Of a stretch of DNA of 64,000 bases, positions 34,798 to 46,415 are shown piece by piece. The position numbers and the translations under genes are program-made. The notes under the pieces were generated by a model that saw nothing but the letters and a program-made list of their open reading frames with translations, did not search any database and was not told where the DNA came from. The stretch's first letter is position 1. Every line of letters starts with the position of its first letter. The DNA is from Nannobrachium achirus (taxonomy: Eukaryota > Chordata > Actinopteri > Myctophiformes > Myctophidae), in contig OY997647.1 in assembly GCA_963921795.1 (NCBI GenBank), forward strand, positions 56,372,668 through 56,436,667, written 5' to 3'.

Positions 34798-35763
34798 CTG
34801 CAGTGCAGCTCGCTAAATGCGCGACCTCGTGCGGCGGTTCGGACCGTGAGACCGTCCGCCGAGTCGTCCGCGTTTCGTTGTGAGAGGGTCGGTCCCCCTG
34901 AAAAACGCGTTCTGGCACGAAACGGTTACGTTTTGCGCGTTTGTGACGCCCCCTAGGGGTTGAAGTGGAAATGCTTTTGGGGAAACGTTGAGTATGCCAC
35001 CCGCGACCTTTGGTTGTAATTCAGTGTTGACTCGACGATTTGTTTGTGATTTATGGCTATCGTTTGCGAAACGGGCCCCTCCCGCTAACTGTGGAAGCGC
35101 GTTACGAACGAACGGTATGGACTATCGAAATATCCTTTGACTATGTTTATCGCGTGGCTTCATAGATCATGTGTACCGGTTTTTAAGACATTTGAAGAAA
35201 ATATGTAGGAAAAGAAGCAAAAAGTGTGTTTTGGAGAAAATTCAAGATGGCGGAAAATCTATCCCTACGCAAATGGGCGTGGCCTATATCGGGAGATGCG
35301 TCTTGACCCAAGGTATCCAGGGAAAAAATAATTTTAATTTTCCGATCTACGGTTCAAGAGTTACGGGGCAAAACGTAAAGTAGGCCGTTATAGCGCCTCC
35401 ATGAGGATGAGTGATGTAATTATTTTTTGATTTATTCTTAAAATCATTATGAATCTCCTCTCAGAGGTTTGAAACTGTAGCCCCTATGGTTTGCGAGAGA
35501 AAAATACTTGAATGTGACTTTTTGCATTGTCCCATTATAAGTCAATGGGGAAAATTAAGCATAGTTTTTTGCCAATTACGTCGCCATGGTAACGCGGATC
35601 GGAAAGAAAGTTACTAGCACACCATTCCCGGCCGAGCCGCACGTTTTGATGTATATATTGCGCGGGTGGCGTAAATGGTGCGGCACTAGTAGCGTGCCGA
35701 AGTTTAGAGAGTGCGCTTGTAAATGTCAACTAGAATTGACAGAGTCAATTTTGACAAGTGTGC
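34798..35763 (+). repeat. Single monomer, 966 bp, with divergent segment
   Basis: The landmark is at 35171. The segment 35557-35690 replaces the AT-rich/CGAGTAAGCC part. The left end is CTGCAGTGCAGCTCGC. Confidence 0.91.
35557..35690 (+). repeat. Divergent replacement segment, copy 2
   Basis: AAGCATAGTTTTTTGCCAATTACGTCGCCATGGTAACGCGGATCGG and GGCCGAGCCGCACGTTTTGATG match 28636-28795 but start at a different monomer position, so the left junctions differ. Confidence 0.75.
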
Positions 35764-36110
35764 CTGCAGTGCGCGACCTTGTGCAGCGGTTTGGACGGTG
35801 AGACAATCCGCCAAGTCGCCCGTATTTCGTTGTGAGAGGGTCGGTCCCCATGAAAAACGCGTTCTGGCACGAAACGGTTACGTTTCGCGCGTTTGTGACG
35901 CCCCCTTGGGGTCGAAGTGGAAATGCTTTTGGGGATCTGTTGAGTATGCCACCCCCGACCTGTGGTTGAAATTCGGTGTTGACTCGACCTATTGTTTGTG
36001 ATTTATGGCTATCGTGGCTAAACGCGTTCTGGCACGAAGCGGTTACGTTTCGCGCGTTTGTGACGCCCCCTAGGGGTCGAAGTGGAAATGCTTTTGGGGA
36101 TTCATTGAGG

Positions 36111-36111
<1 letters not shown>

Positions 36112-36205
<94 letters not shown>

Positions 36206-36216
36206 TGTGTGTGTGG
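36112..36216. repeat. (TG)n / (GTGC)n microsatellite
   Basis: About 60 bp of (TG)n, then about 35 bp of (CGTG)n, then (GT)5. It opens spurious VCVCVC and CVRA frames, which are not genes. Length is likely polymorphic. Confidence 0.97.
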
Positions 36217-36433
36217 CTTTTCCAATTTGAAATGTTTATTAATAAACTATTATTTAATAGGTTTACTATCAGCAGCTTGTGGCAGCTTTGCCTATGACTA
36301 TGTGCAATGTCTTCATGGTAGAGGAAGACAGTAGCTTTAAGTTATATATAATGTCTAAATTAAATGTAATGTGTACAAATAATAAATTATGACACAATTC
36401 ATCTATAAGTAAAAGCTCAATCACAATGCCTGT
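36217..36433. other. Unclassified unique DNA between microsatellite and satellite
   Basis: AT-rich sequence with no ORF of note and no similarity to the satellite or the other inserts, except the terminal AGCTCAATCACAATGCCTGT (36414-36433) shared with 8508-8527. Origin unknown. Confidence 0.7.
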
Positions 36434-37862
36434 TGGCGGTTCGGACCGTGAGACCGTCCGCCGAGTCGTCCGCGTTTCGTCGTGAGAGGGTCGGGCCCTG
36501 TGAAAAACGCATTCTGGCACGAAACGGTTACGTTTCGCGCGTTTGTGACGCCCCCTAGGGGTCAAAGTGGAAATGCTTTTGGGGAATCGTTGAGTATGCC
36601 ACCCCCAACCTGTGGTTGAAATTCAGTGTTGACTCGACCTATTGTTTGTGATTTATGGCTATTGTTAGCGAACGGGCCCCTCCCGCTAACTTTGGAAGCG
36701 TGTTACGAACGAACGGTACGGATTATCGAGATATCCTTTGACTATGTTTATCGCATGGCTTTAAAGATCATGTGTACCGGTTTTTAAGACATTTGAAGAA
36801 AATTTGTAGCAAAAGGAGTAAAAAGTGTGTTTAGGAGAAAATTCAAGATGGCGGAAAATCTTCCCATGTGCAAATTGGCGTATCCTATATGGAGAGATGC
36901 GTCGTGACCCAAGGAATCCAGGGAAAAAAGAATTGTAATTCTGTGACCTACGGTTCAAGAGTTACGAGGCAAGCGGTCCGTTATAGCGCCACCATGTGGC
37001 CAAGTGGAAATGCTTTTTGGGATTCGTTGAGTATGCCACCCCCGAACTGTGGTTGAAATTCAGTGTTGAATGGACCTTTTGTTTGTGATTTATGGCTATT
37101 GTTTGCAAAACGGGCCCCTCCCGCTAACTTTGGAAGCACGTTACGAATGAACGGTATAGACTATCGAAATATCCTTTGACTATGTTTATCGCGTGGCTTC
37201 ATAGATCACGTGTACCGGTTTTTAAGACATTTGAAGAAAATATGTAGGAAAAGGAGCAAAAAGTGTATTTCGGAGAAAATTCAAGATGGCGGAAAATCTA
37301 TCCTGGCGCAAATGGGCGTGGCCTATATGGGGAGATGCGTCTTGGCCCAAGGAATCCGGGGAAAAAATAAGTTTAATTTTCCGACCTACGGTTCAACAGT
37401 TACAGGCCAAAACGTACACTGGGCTGTTATAGCGCCACCATGAGGCCAAATGACGCTATTATTTTTTATTTATTCCTTGTAATCATTATGAACCTCCTCT
37501 CTGAGTCTTGAAACTGTAGCCCCTATGGTTTGCGAGAGAAAAATTATTGAATGCGATTCCCATTATAAGTCAATGGGGACAGGTAAGGGTTAATTAATTT
37601 CTTAATAAATTCATATCAATTAAACTATAGAACCTTTCTCTTAGCAAGTTGATAGCACACGATTCCCGCGTAAGCCGGTCGATTTGACATATGGCGCAAG
37701 TGTGTGGTGCAAAAACTGTGGGAGGAGTAGCGTGCCAAACTTTGGGGAAATACATGTGTGTCTCCATGTCTGGCTTAAGTATGAGTGATAACAATAAGTC
37801 TGCCCATGCTATGCATAGGCACACTTAACTAGAATTGACATGGTCAATTTTGACAAGTGTGC

Positions 37863-38828
37863 CTGCAGTGCAGCTCGCTAAATGCGCGACCTCGTGCGGC
37901 CGTTCGGACCATGAGACCGTCCGCCGAGTCGTCCGCGTTTCGTTGTGAGAGGGTCGGTCCCCCTGAAAAACGCGTTCCGGCACGAAACGGTTACGTTTCG
38001 CGCGTTTGTGACGCCCCCTATGGGTCGAAGTGGAAATGCTTTTGGGGATCCGTTGAGTATGCCACCCCCGACCTGTGGTTGAAATTCAGTGTTGACTCGA
38101 CCTATTGTTTGTGATTTATGGCTATCGTTTGCGAAACGTGCCCCTCCCGCTAACTTTGGAAGCGCGTTACGAACGAACGGTATGGACTATCGAAATATCC
38201 TTTGACTATGTTTATCGCGTGGCTTCATAGATCATGTGTACCGGTTTTTAAGACATTTGACGAAAATATGTAGGAAAAGGAGCCAAAAGTGTGTTTTGGA
38301 GAAAATTCAAGATGGCGGAAAATCTTTCCTGGCGCAAATGGGCGTGGCCTATATCGGGAGATGCGTCTTGAGCCAAGGAATCCAGGGAAAAAAGAATTTT
38401 TATTTTCCGACCTACGGTTCAACAGTTACAGGCCAAAACGTAAACTGGGCTGTTATAGCGCCACCATGTGGCCAAATGACACTATTATGTTTTATTTAAT
38501 CCGTGAAATCATTATGAACCTCCTCTCTAAGTCTTGAAACTGTAGCCCTTATGGTTTGCGAGAGAAAAATAATTGAATGTGAGTTTTTGCCATTCCCATT
38601 ATAAGTCAATGGGGAAAATTAATTCACTAATAAATTCATATCAATTAAACTATAGAACCTTTCTCTTAGCAAGTTACTAGCACACGATTCCCGAGTAAGC
38701 CGGTCGATTTGACATATGGCGCGAGTGTGTGGTGCAAAAACTGCGGGAGGAGTAGCGTGCCAAACTTTGGGAAAGTGTGCTTGTAGAGTCAACACTAGAA
38801 TTGACAGAGTCAATTTTGACAAGTGTGC
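37863..38828 (+). repeat. Single monomer, 966 bp
   Basis: The left end is CTGCAGTGCAGCTCGC and the landmark is at 38236. Short spacer GGGAAAGTGTGCTTGTAGAGTC. Confidence 0.92.
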
Positions 38829-40919
38829 CTGCAGTGCAGCTCCATAAATGCGCGACCTCGTGCAGCGGTTCGGACCGCGAGACCGTCCGCCGAGTCGTCC
38901 GCGTTTCGTTGTGAGAGGGTCGGTCCCCGTGAAAAACGCGTTCCGGCACGAAACGGTTACGTTTCGCGCGTTTGTGACGCCCCCTAGGGGTCGAAGTGGA
39001 AATGCTTTTGGGGATCCGTTGAGTATGCCACCCCCGACCTGTGGTTGAAATTCGGTGTTGACTCGACCTATTGTTTGTGATTTATGGCTATTGTTTGCGA
39101 AACGTGCCCCTCCCGCTAAGTTTGGAAGCGCGTTACGAACGAACGGTACGGACTATCGAAATATCCTTTGACTATGTTTATCGCGTGGCTTCATAGATCA
39201 AGTGTACCGGTTTTTAAGACATTTGAAGAAAATATGTAGGAAAAGGAGCAAAAAGTGTGTTTTGGAGAAAATTCAAGATGGCGGAAAATCTATCCCTACG
39301 CAAATGGGCGTGGCCTATATCGAGAGATGCGTCTTGACCCAAGGAATCCAGGGAAAAAATAATTTTAATTTTCCGATCTACGGTTCAAGAGTTACGGGGC
39401 AAAACGTAAAGTGGGCCGTTATAGCGCCACCATGAGGATGAGTGATGTAATTATTTTTTGATTTATTCTTAAAATCATTATGAATCTCCTCTGCAAGGTT
39501 TGAAACTGTAGCCCCTATGCTTTGCGAAAGAAAAATACTTGAATGTGAATTTCTGCTTTCTCCCATTATAAGTCAATGGGTACAATTACGTTTTGCGCGT
39601 TTGTGACGCCCCCTACGGGTCGAATTGGAAACGCTTTTGGGGATTCCTTGAGTAAGCCACCCGCAGCCTGTGGTTGAAATTCATTGCTGACTCAACGTTT
39701 TGTTTGTGATTTATGGCTATTATTTGCAAAACGGGCCCCTCCCGCTAACTCTGGAAGCCCGTTACGAACGAATGGTATGGACTATAGACATATCCCTTGA
39801 CTATGTTCATTGCATGGGTTAGTAGATCATGTGTACCCATTTTTGTGACATTTGAAGAAAATATGTAGGAAAAAATGCAAAAAGTGTGTTTTGGAGAAAA
39901 TTTGAAATGGTGAAAAATCTTCCCATGTGCAAATTGGCGTGTCCTATATGGAGAGATGCGTCGTGACCCAAGGAATCCAGGGAAAAAAGAATTTTAATTC
40001 TCCGACCTATGGTTCAAGAGTTACGAGGCAAGTGGTCCGTTATAGCGCCACCATGTGGCCAATTGGAAATGCTTTTGGGGATCGTTGAGTATGCCACCCC
40101 CGACCTGTGGTTGAAATTCAGTGTTGACTGGACCTTTTGTTTGTGATTTATGGCTATTGTTTGCAAAACGGGCCCCTCCCGCTAACTTTGGAAGCGCGTT
40201 ACGAACGAACGTAATGGACTATCGCAATATCCCTTGAGTATGTTCATTGCATGGGTTCATAGATCATGTGTACCGTTTTTTGTGCAATTTGAAGAAAATA
40301 TGTAGGAAAAGGAGCAAAAAGTGTGTTTTGGAGAAAATTCAAGATGGCGGAAAATCTATCCTGGCGCAAATGGGCGTGGCCTATATGGGGAGATGCGTCT
40401 TGACCCAAGGAATCCAGGGAAAAAAGAATTTTAATTTTCCGACCTACGGTTCAACAGTTACAGGCCAAAAGGTAAAGTGGGCTGTTATAGCGCCACCATG
40501 AGGCCAAACGACACTATTATTTTTTATTTAATCCTTGAAATCATTATGAACCTCCTCTCCAAGTCTTGAAACTGTAGCCCCTATGGTTTGCGAGCGAAAA
40601 ATAATTGAATGTGAGTTTTGGCAATTCCCATTATAAGTCAATGGGGGAAATTAATTCACTAATAAATTCATATCAATTAAACTATAGAACCTTTCTCTTA
40701 GCAAGTTACTAGCACACCATTCCCGAGTAAGCCGGTCGATTTGACATATGGCGCGAGTGTGTGGTGCGAAAACTGTGGGAGGAGTAGCGTGCCAAACTTT
40801 GGGGAAAAGCATGGACATACATACATACATACATAAATATGAGCGATTGCAATAAGTTGCCAATGCTATGCATAGGCACACTTAACTAGAATTGACAGAG
40901 TCAATTTTGACAAGTGTGC
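38829..40919 (+). repeat. Composite block, 2091 bp (three bodies)
   Basis: Landmarks are 39202, 39831 and 40268. The 629 junction at about 39585 reads GGGTACAATTACG (private T). The left end is GCAGTGCAGCTCCATAAATG. A second copy lies at 44325-46415 (offset 5496), with different neighbours on both sides. The spacer has extra (ATAC) units. Confidence 0.93.
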
Positions 40920-41869
40920 CTGCAGTGCGCGACCTTGTGCAGCGGTTTGGACGGTGAGACAATCCGCCAAGCCCGTGTTTCGTTGTGAGAGGGTCGGTCC
41001 CCGTGAAAAACGCGTTCTGGCACGAAACGGTTACGTTTCGCGCGTTTGTGACGCCCCCTATGGGTCGAAGTGGAAATGCTTTTGGGGAAACGTTGAGTAT
41101 GCCACCCGCGACCCGTGGTTAAAATTCAGTGTTGACTTGACCTTTTGTTTGTGATTTATGGCTCTCGTTTGCGAAACGGGCCCCTCCCGCTAACTTTGGA
41201 AGGCCGTTACGAACGAACGGTATGGACTATCGAAATATCCTTTGACTATGTTTATTGCATGCCCTGATAGATCATGTGTACCGGTTTTTAAAACATTTGA
41301 AGAAAATATGTAGGAAAAGGAGCAAAAAGTGTGTTTTGGAGAAAATTCAAGATGGCGGAAAATCTATCCATACGCAAATGGGCGTGGCCTATATGGAGAG
41401 ATGCGTCTTGACCCAAGGAATCCAGGGAAAAAATAATTTTCATTTTCCGATCTACGGTTCAAGAGTTACGGGGCAAAACGTAAAGTGAGCCGTTATAGCG
41501 CCACCATGAGGATGAATGGTGTAATTATTTTTTGATTTATTCTTAAAATCATTATGAATCTGCTCTACGAGGTTTGAAACTGTAGGCCCTATGGTTTGCG
41601 ATAGAAAAATACTTGAATGTGACTTTTTTCATTGTCCCATTATAAGTCAATGGGGAAAAATTAATTCACTAATAAATTAATATAAATTAAACTATAGAAC
41701 CTTTCTCTTAGCAAGTTACTAGCACACGATTCCCGAGTAAGCCGGTCGTTTTGACATATGGCGCGAGTGTGTGGTGCAAAAACTGTGGGAGGAGTAGCGT
41801 GCCGAAGTTTAGAGAGTGCGCTTGTAAAGTCAATACTAGAATTGACAGAGTCAATTTTGACAAGTGTGC
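40920..41869 (+). repeat. Single monomer, 950 bp, T-type
   Basis: The landmark is at 41276. Near-identical to 210-1159 (offset 40710) and 49318-50267. The right P has lost PstI (CTGCAA at 41870). Confidence 0.93.
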
Positions 41870-42574
41870 CTGCAATGCTCGACCTTGTGTAGCGGTTTGG
41901 ACGGTGAGACCATCCGCCAAGTTGTCTGTGTTTCGTTGTGAGAGGGTCGGTCCCCGTGAAAAACGCGTTCCGGCACGAAACGGTTAGGTTTTGCGCGTTT
42001 GTGACGCCCCCTAGGGGTCGAAGTGGAAATGCTTTTGGGGATTCGTTGAGTATGCCACCCCCGACCTGTGGTTGAAATTCAGTGTTGACTCGACCTATTG
42101 TTTGTGATTTATGGCTATTGTTTGCGAAACGTGCCCCTCCCGCAAACTTTGGAAGCGCGTTACGCACGAACGGTACAAACTATCAAAATATCCTTTGACT
42201 ATGTTTATCGCATGGCTTCATAGATCATGTGTACCGGTTTTTAAGACATTTGAAGAAAATATGTAGGAAAAGGAGCAAAAAGTGTGTTTTGGAGAAAATT
42301 CAAGATGGCGGAAAATCTATCCTGGCGCAAATGGGCGTGGCCTATATCGGGAGATGCGTCTTGACCCAAGGAATCCAGGGAAAAAATAATTTTAATTTTC
42401 CGACCTACGGTTCAACAGTTACAGGCCAAAACGTGAAGTGGGCTGTTATAGCGCCACCATGAGGCCAAATGACACTATTATTTTTTATTTAATCCTTGAA
42501 ATCATTATGAACCTCCTCTCCAAGTGTTGAAACTGTAGGCCCTATGGTTTGCGAGAGAAAATTAATTGAATGTG
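41870..42574 (+). repeat. Satellite monomer truncated by insert 2
   Basis: The landmark is at 42229. It ends at AATTGAATGTG, exactly where 1160-1864 ends, with the same length of 705 bp. Confidence 0.88.
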
Positions 42575-43440
42575 CAGCAGCAGCAGTTCCTGGTGTGTCA
42601 GGTGACTCACTGTTACTGGGGGAGAATTTCTTGGGTAGAGCGACATCTATGGATGGGGACCTACAGATAGGTTCTGTCGGCTTCCAGCCTACCGCACTTC
42701 CAGGGGGTGGGGGTGGGCAGCGGCCTTCGGCCGCTGCCTGAGCACGCAAGTCCGGCTTGGTGCCGTCCCCCCACCTCGGCGCCTGACTCTGGCTGGAGCT
42801 TTACAAAAAAAACAAACAAAAAAAAAGCCAGCTGCTGAGCTGACCTGCGCAGCGTGCGTGCGTGCGTGCGTTCGTTCAGTGCAATGTGAATGCATGTGAC
42901 TTAGGAAGATAGATAGATAGATACGTAATAAACATGATTTGGTACAAGCTCAACTAAAAGGAGATCCTAGTAATGTTTTTGGCTTATTTCCACAGGGAAG
43001 TCATTCACGAATGAACTAATTATTGATATAGGACTGTCATAGGTATACAGTGTCATTGACAGTACAGTCACTGGTACAAGCTCAACTAAAAGGTGATCCT
43101 AGAAAAGACTAAGTCAGGGGGAAACAATTTAAAAAATAAAACAATAAAAACAGCCAATCTACAAGGCTGCATGTGGGCTTGTGGATCAGATGATGAATAC
43201 ATTTTAATACTAACAATACTTTTACTCTTTGGCATTTTTACTTATACTCTTTGGTATTTTGAGTACATTTACTCAAATATACTTTTACTTCACAATGATT
43301 ACTTTTGATACTTTAACAATACTTTTACTCTTTGGTATTTTTGAGTACTTTTACTCAAATATGTTTTACTTCATAATGAGTACTTTTATATTCTTAATGA
43401 GTACATTTACTTTTAATACTTCATTGATACTTTGTGCCCT
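42575..43440. mobile_element. Non-satellite insert 2 (partial copy of insert 1)
   Basis: 42575-43067 matches 1865-2356: (CAG)4, G-rich tract, the 10-bp hairpin, A-rich run, (GTGC)n and (GATA)n. Differences are an extra TTACTG near 42611, shorter (GTGC)n and scattered substitutions. After that it departs from insert 1. A 30-bp stretch (GGTACAAGCTCAACTAAAAG..) at 42941 is repeated at 43073. Then comes unclassified sequence, and a TTTACTC minisatellite to about 43430. No coding domain is seen. Satellite resumes at GAGAGGGTCG, the same monomer position as in insert 1. Confidence 0.6.
43190..43430. repeat. AT-rich TTTTACTC / GAGTACTTTTACTCAAATA minisatellite
   Basis: Degenerate repeats of ACTTTTACTCTTTGGTATTTT and TTGAGTACATTTACTCAAATA, the latter self-complementary around its centre (TTGAGTA/TACTCAA). 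Similar motifs are common in fish repeats by general knowledge. Long hydrophobic frames here are compositional artefacts. Confidence 0.75.
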
Positions 43441-44324
43441 TGAGAGGGTCGTTCCCCCTGAAAAACGCGTTCTGGCATGTAACAGTTACGTTTCGCGCGT
43501 TTGTGACGCCCCCTATGAGTCGAAGTGGAAATGCTTTTGGGGATCTGTTGAGTATGCCACCCGCAACCTGTGGTTGAAATTTAGTGTCGACGCGACCTTT
43601 TGTTTGTGAGTTAGGGCAATTTTTTGCCAAACGGGCCCCTCCCGCTAACTTTGGAAGCGCGTTACGAACGAACGGTATGGACTATCAAAATATCCTTTGA
43701 CTATGTTTATTGCGTGGCTTCATAGATCATGTGTACCGGTTTTTAAGACATTTGAAGAAAATATGTAGGAAAAGGAGCAAAAAGTGTGTTTTGGAGAAAA
43801 TTCAAGATGGCGGAAAATATATCCCTACGCAAATGGGCGTGGCCTATATGGGGAGATGCGTCTTGACCCAAGGAATCCAGGGAAAAAATAATTTTAATTT
43901 TCCGACCTACGGTTCAAGAGTTACGGGGCAAAACGTAAAGTGAGCCGTTATAGCACCACCATGAGGATGAGTGGTGTAATTATTTTTCAATTTATTCTTG
44001 AAATCATTATGAATCTCCTCTCTGAGGTTTGAAACTGTATCCCCTATGGTTTGCGAGAGAAAAATACTTGAATGTGACTTTTTGCATTGTCCCATTATAA
44101 GTCGATGGGGAAAAATTAATTCACTAATAAATGAATATCAATTAAACTATAGAACCTTTCTCTTAGCAAGTTACTAGCACACCATTCCCGAGTAAGCCGG
44201 TCGTTTTGACATATGGCGCGAGTGTGTGGTGCAAAAACTGTGGGAGGAGTAGCGTGCCGAAGTTTAGAGAGTGCGCTTGTAAAGTCAATACTAGAATTGA
44301 CAGAGTCAATTTTGACAAGTGTGC
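43441..44324 (+). repeat. Satellite resumes after insert 2
   Basis: Begins GAGAGGGTCGTTCCCCCTG. The landmark is at 43731 and the spacer is short. P is at 44325. Confidence 0.88.
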
Positions 44325-46415
44325 CTGCAGTGCAGCTCCATAAATGCGCGACCTCGTGCAGCGGTTCGGACCGCGAGACCGTCCGCCGAGTCGTCCGCGT
44401 TTCGTTGTGAGAGGGTCGGTCCCCGTGAAAAACGCGTTCCGGCACGAAACGGTTACGTTTCGCGCGTTTGTGACGCCCCCTAGGGGTCGAAGTGGAAATG
44501 CTTTTGGGGATCCGTTGAGTATGCCACCCCCGACCTGTGGTTGAAATTCGGTGTTGACTCGACCTATTGTTTGTGATTTATGGCTATTGTTTGCGAAACG
44601 TGCCCCTCCCGCTAAGTTTGGAAGCGCGTTACGAACGAACGGTACGGACTATCGAAATATCCTTTGACTATGTTTATCGCGTGGCTTCATAGATCAAGTG
44701 TACCGGTTTTTAAGACATTTGAAGAAAATATGTAGGAAAAGGAGCAAAAAGTGTGTTTTGGAGAAAATTCAAGATGGCGGAAAATCTATCCCTACGCAAA
44801 TGGGCGTGGCCTATATCGAGAGATGCGTCTTGACCCAAGGAATCCAGGGAAAAAATAATTTTAATTTTCCGATCTACGGTTCAAGACTTACGGGGCAAAA
44901 CGTAAAGTGGGCCGTTATAGCGCCACCATGAGGATGAGTGATGTAATTATTTTTCGATTTATTCTTAAAATCATTATGAATCTCCTCTGCAAGGTTTGAA
45001 ACTGTAGCCCCTATGCTTTGCGAAAGAAAAATACTTGAATGTGAATTTCTGCTTTCTCCCATTATAAGTCAATGGGGACAATTACGTTTTGCGCGTTTGT
45101 GACGCCCCCTACGGGTCGAATTGGAAACGCTTTTGGGGATTCCTTGAGTAAGCCACCCGCAGCCTGTGGTTGAAATTCATTGCTGACTCAACGTTTTGTT
45201 TGTGATTTATGGCTATTATTTGCAAAACGGGCCCCTCCCGCTAACTCTGGAAGCCCGTTACGAACGAATGGTATGGACTATAGACATATCCCTTGACTAT
45301 GTTCATTGCATGGGTTAGTAGATCATGTGTACCCATTTTTGTGACATTTGAAGAAAATATGTAGGAAAAAATGCAAAAAGTGTGTTTTGGAGAAAATTTG
45401 AAATGGTGAAAAATCTTCCCATGTGCAAATTGGCGTGTCCTATATGGAGAGATGCGTCGTGACCCAAGGAATCCAGGGAAAAAAGAATTTTAATTCTCCG
45501 ACCTATGGTTCAAGAGTTACGAGGCAAGTGGTCCGTTATAGCGCCACCATGTGGCCAATTGGAAATGCTTTTGGGGATCGTTGAGTATGCCACCCCCGAC
45601 CTGTGGTTGAAATTCAGTGTTGACTGGACCTTTTGTTTGTGATTTATGGCTATTGTTTGCAAAACGGGCCCCTCCCGCTAACTTTGGAAGCGCGTTACGA
45701 ACGAACGTAATGGACTATCGCAATATCCCTTGAGTATGTTCATTGCATGGGTTCATAGATCATGTGTACCGTTTTTTGTGCAATTTGAAGAAAATATGTA
45801 GGAAAAGGAGCAAAAAGTGTGTTTTGGAGAAAATTCAAGATGGCGGAAAATCTATCCTGGCGCAAATGGGCGTGGCCTATATGGGGAGATGCGTCTTGAC
45901 CCAAGGAATCCAGGGAAAAAATAATTTTAATTTTCCGACCTACGGTTCAACAGTTACAGGCCAAAAGGTAAAGTGGGCTGTTATAGCGCCACCATGAGGC
46001 CAAACGACACTATTATTTTTTATTTAATCCTTGAAATCATTATGAACCTCCTCTCCAAGTCTTGAAACTGTAGCCCCTATGGTTTGCGAGCGAAAAATAA
46101 TTGAATGTGAGTTTTGGCAATTCCCATTATAAGTCAATGGGGGAAATTAATTCACTAATAAATTCATATCAATTAAACTATAGAACCTTTCTCTTAGCAA
46201 GTTACTAGCACACCATTCCCGAGTAAGCCGGTCGATTTGACATATGGCGCGAGTGTGTGGTGCGAAAACTGTGGGAGGAGTAGCGTGCCAAACTTTGGGG
46301 AAAAGCATGGACATACATACATACATACATAAATATGAGCGATTGCAATAAGTTGCCAATGCTATGCATAGGCACACTTAACTAGAATTGACAGAGTCAA
46401 TTTTGACAAGTGTGC
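44325..46415 (+). repeat. Composite block, 2091 bp, second copy
   Basis: Landmarks are 44698, 45327 and 45764; the 629 junction is at about 45081. Counterpart of 38829-40919 with few differences (for example CAAGACTTACGG at 44882). Confidence 0.93.

Larger units (their letters stand above)
35764..37862 (+). repeat. Rearranged block, 2099 bp, with microsatellite insert
   Basis: The hairpin cluster occurs three times before any body: from 35770, from about 36020 after a junction at ATCGT|GGCTAAACGCG, and from 36434 after the insert. Landmarks are 36772 and 37210. From about 36676 onward it copies 25261-26447. Confidence 0.9.

Noticed and set aside
36113-36334. Frames of alternating Cys-Val and Arg-Ala
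   Set aside because: Translation of (TG)n and (GTGC)n microsatellite.
41661-42167. 168-codon minus-strand frame, the longest in the window
   Set aside because: It runs through the satellite hairpin cluster and AT-rich tail. The same frame is broken in most other monomers and shows no protein-like features.
43093-43609. 126-codon hydrophobic frame resembling membrane segments
   Set aside because: It crosses the TTTACTC minisatellite and then satellite DNA. The hydrophobicity comes from T-rich codons.
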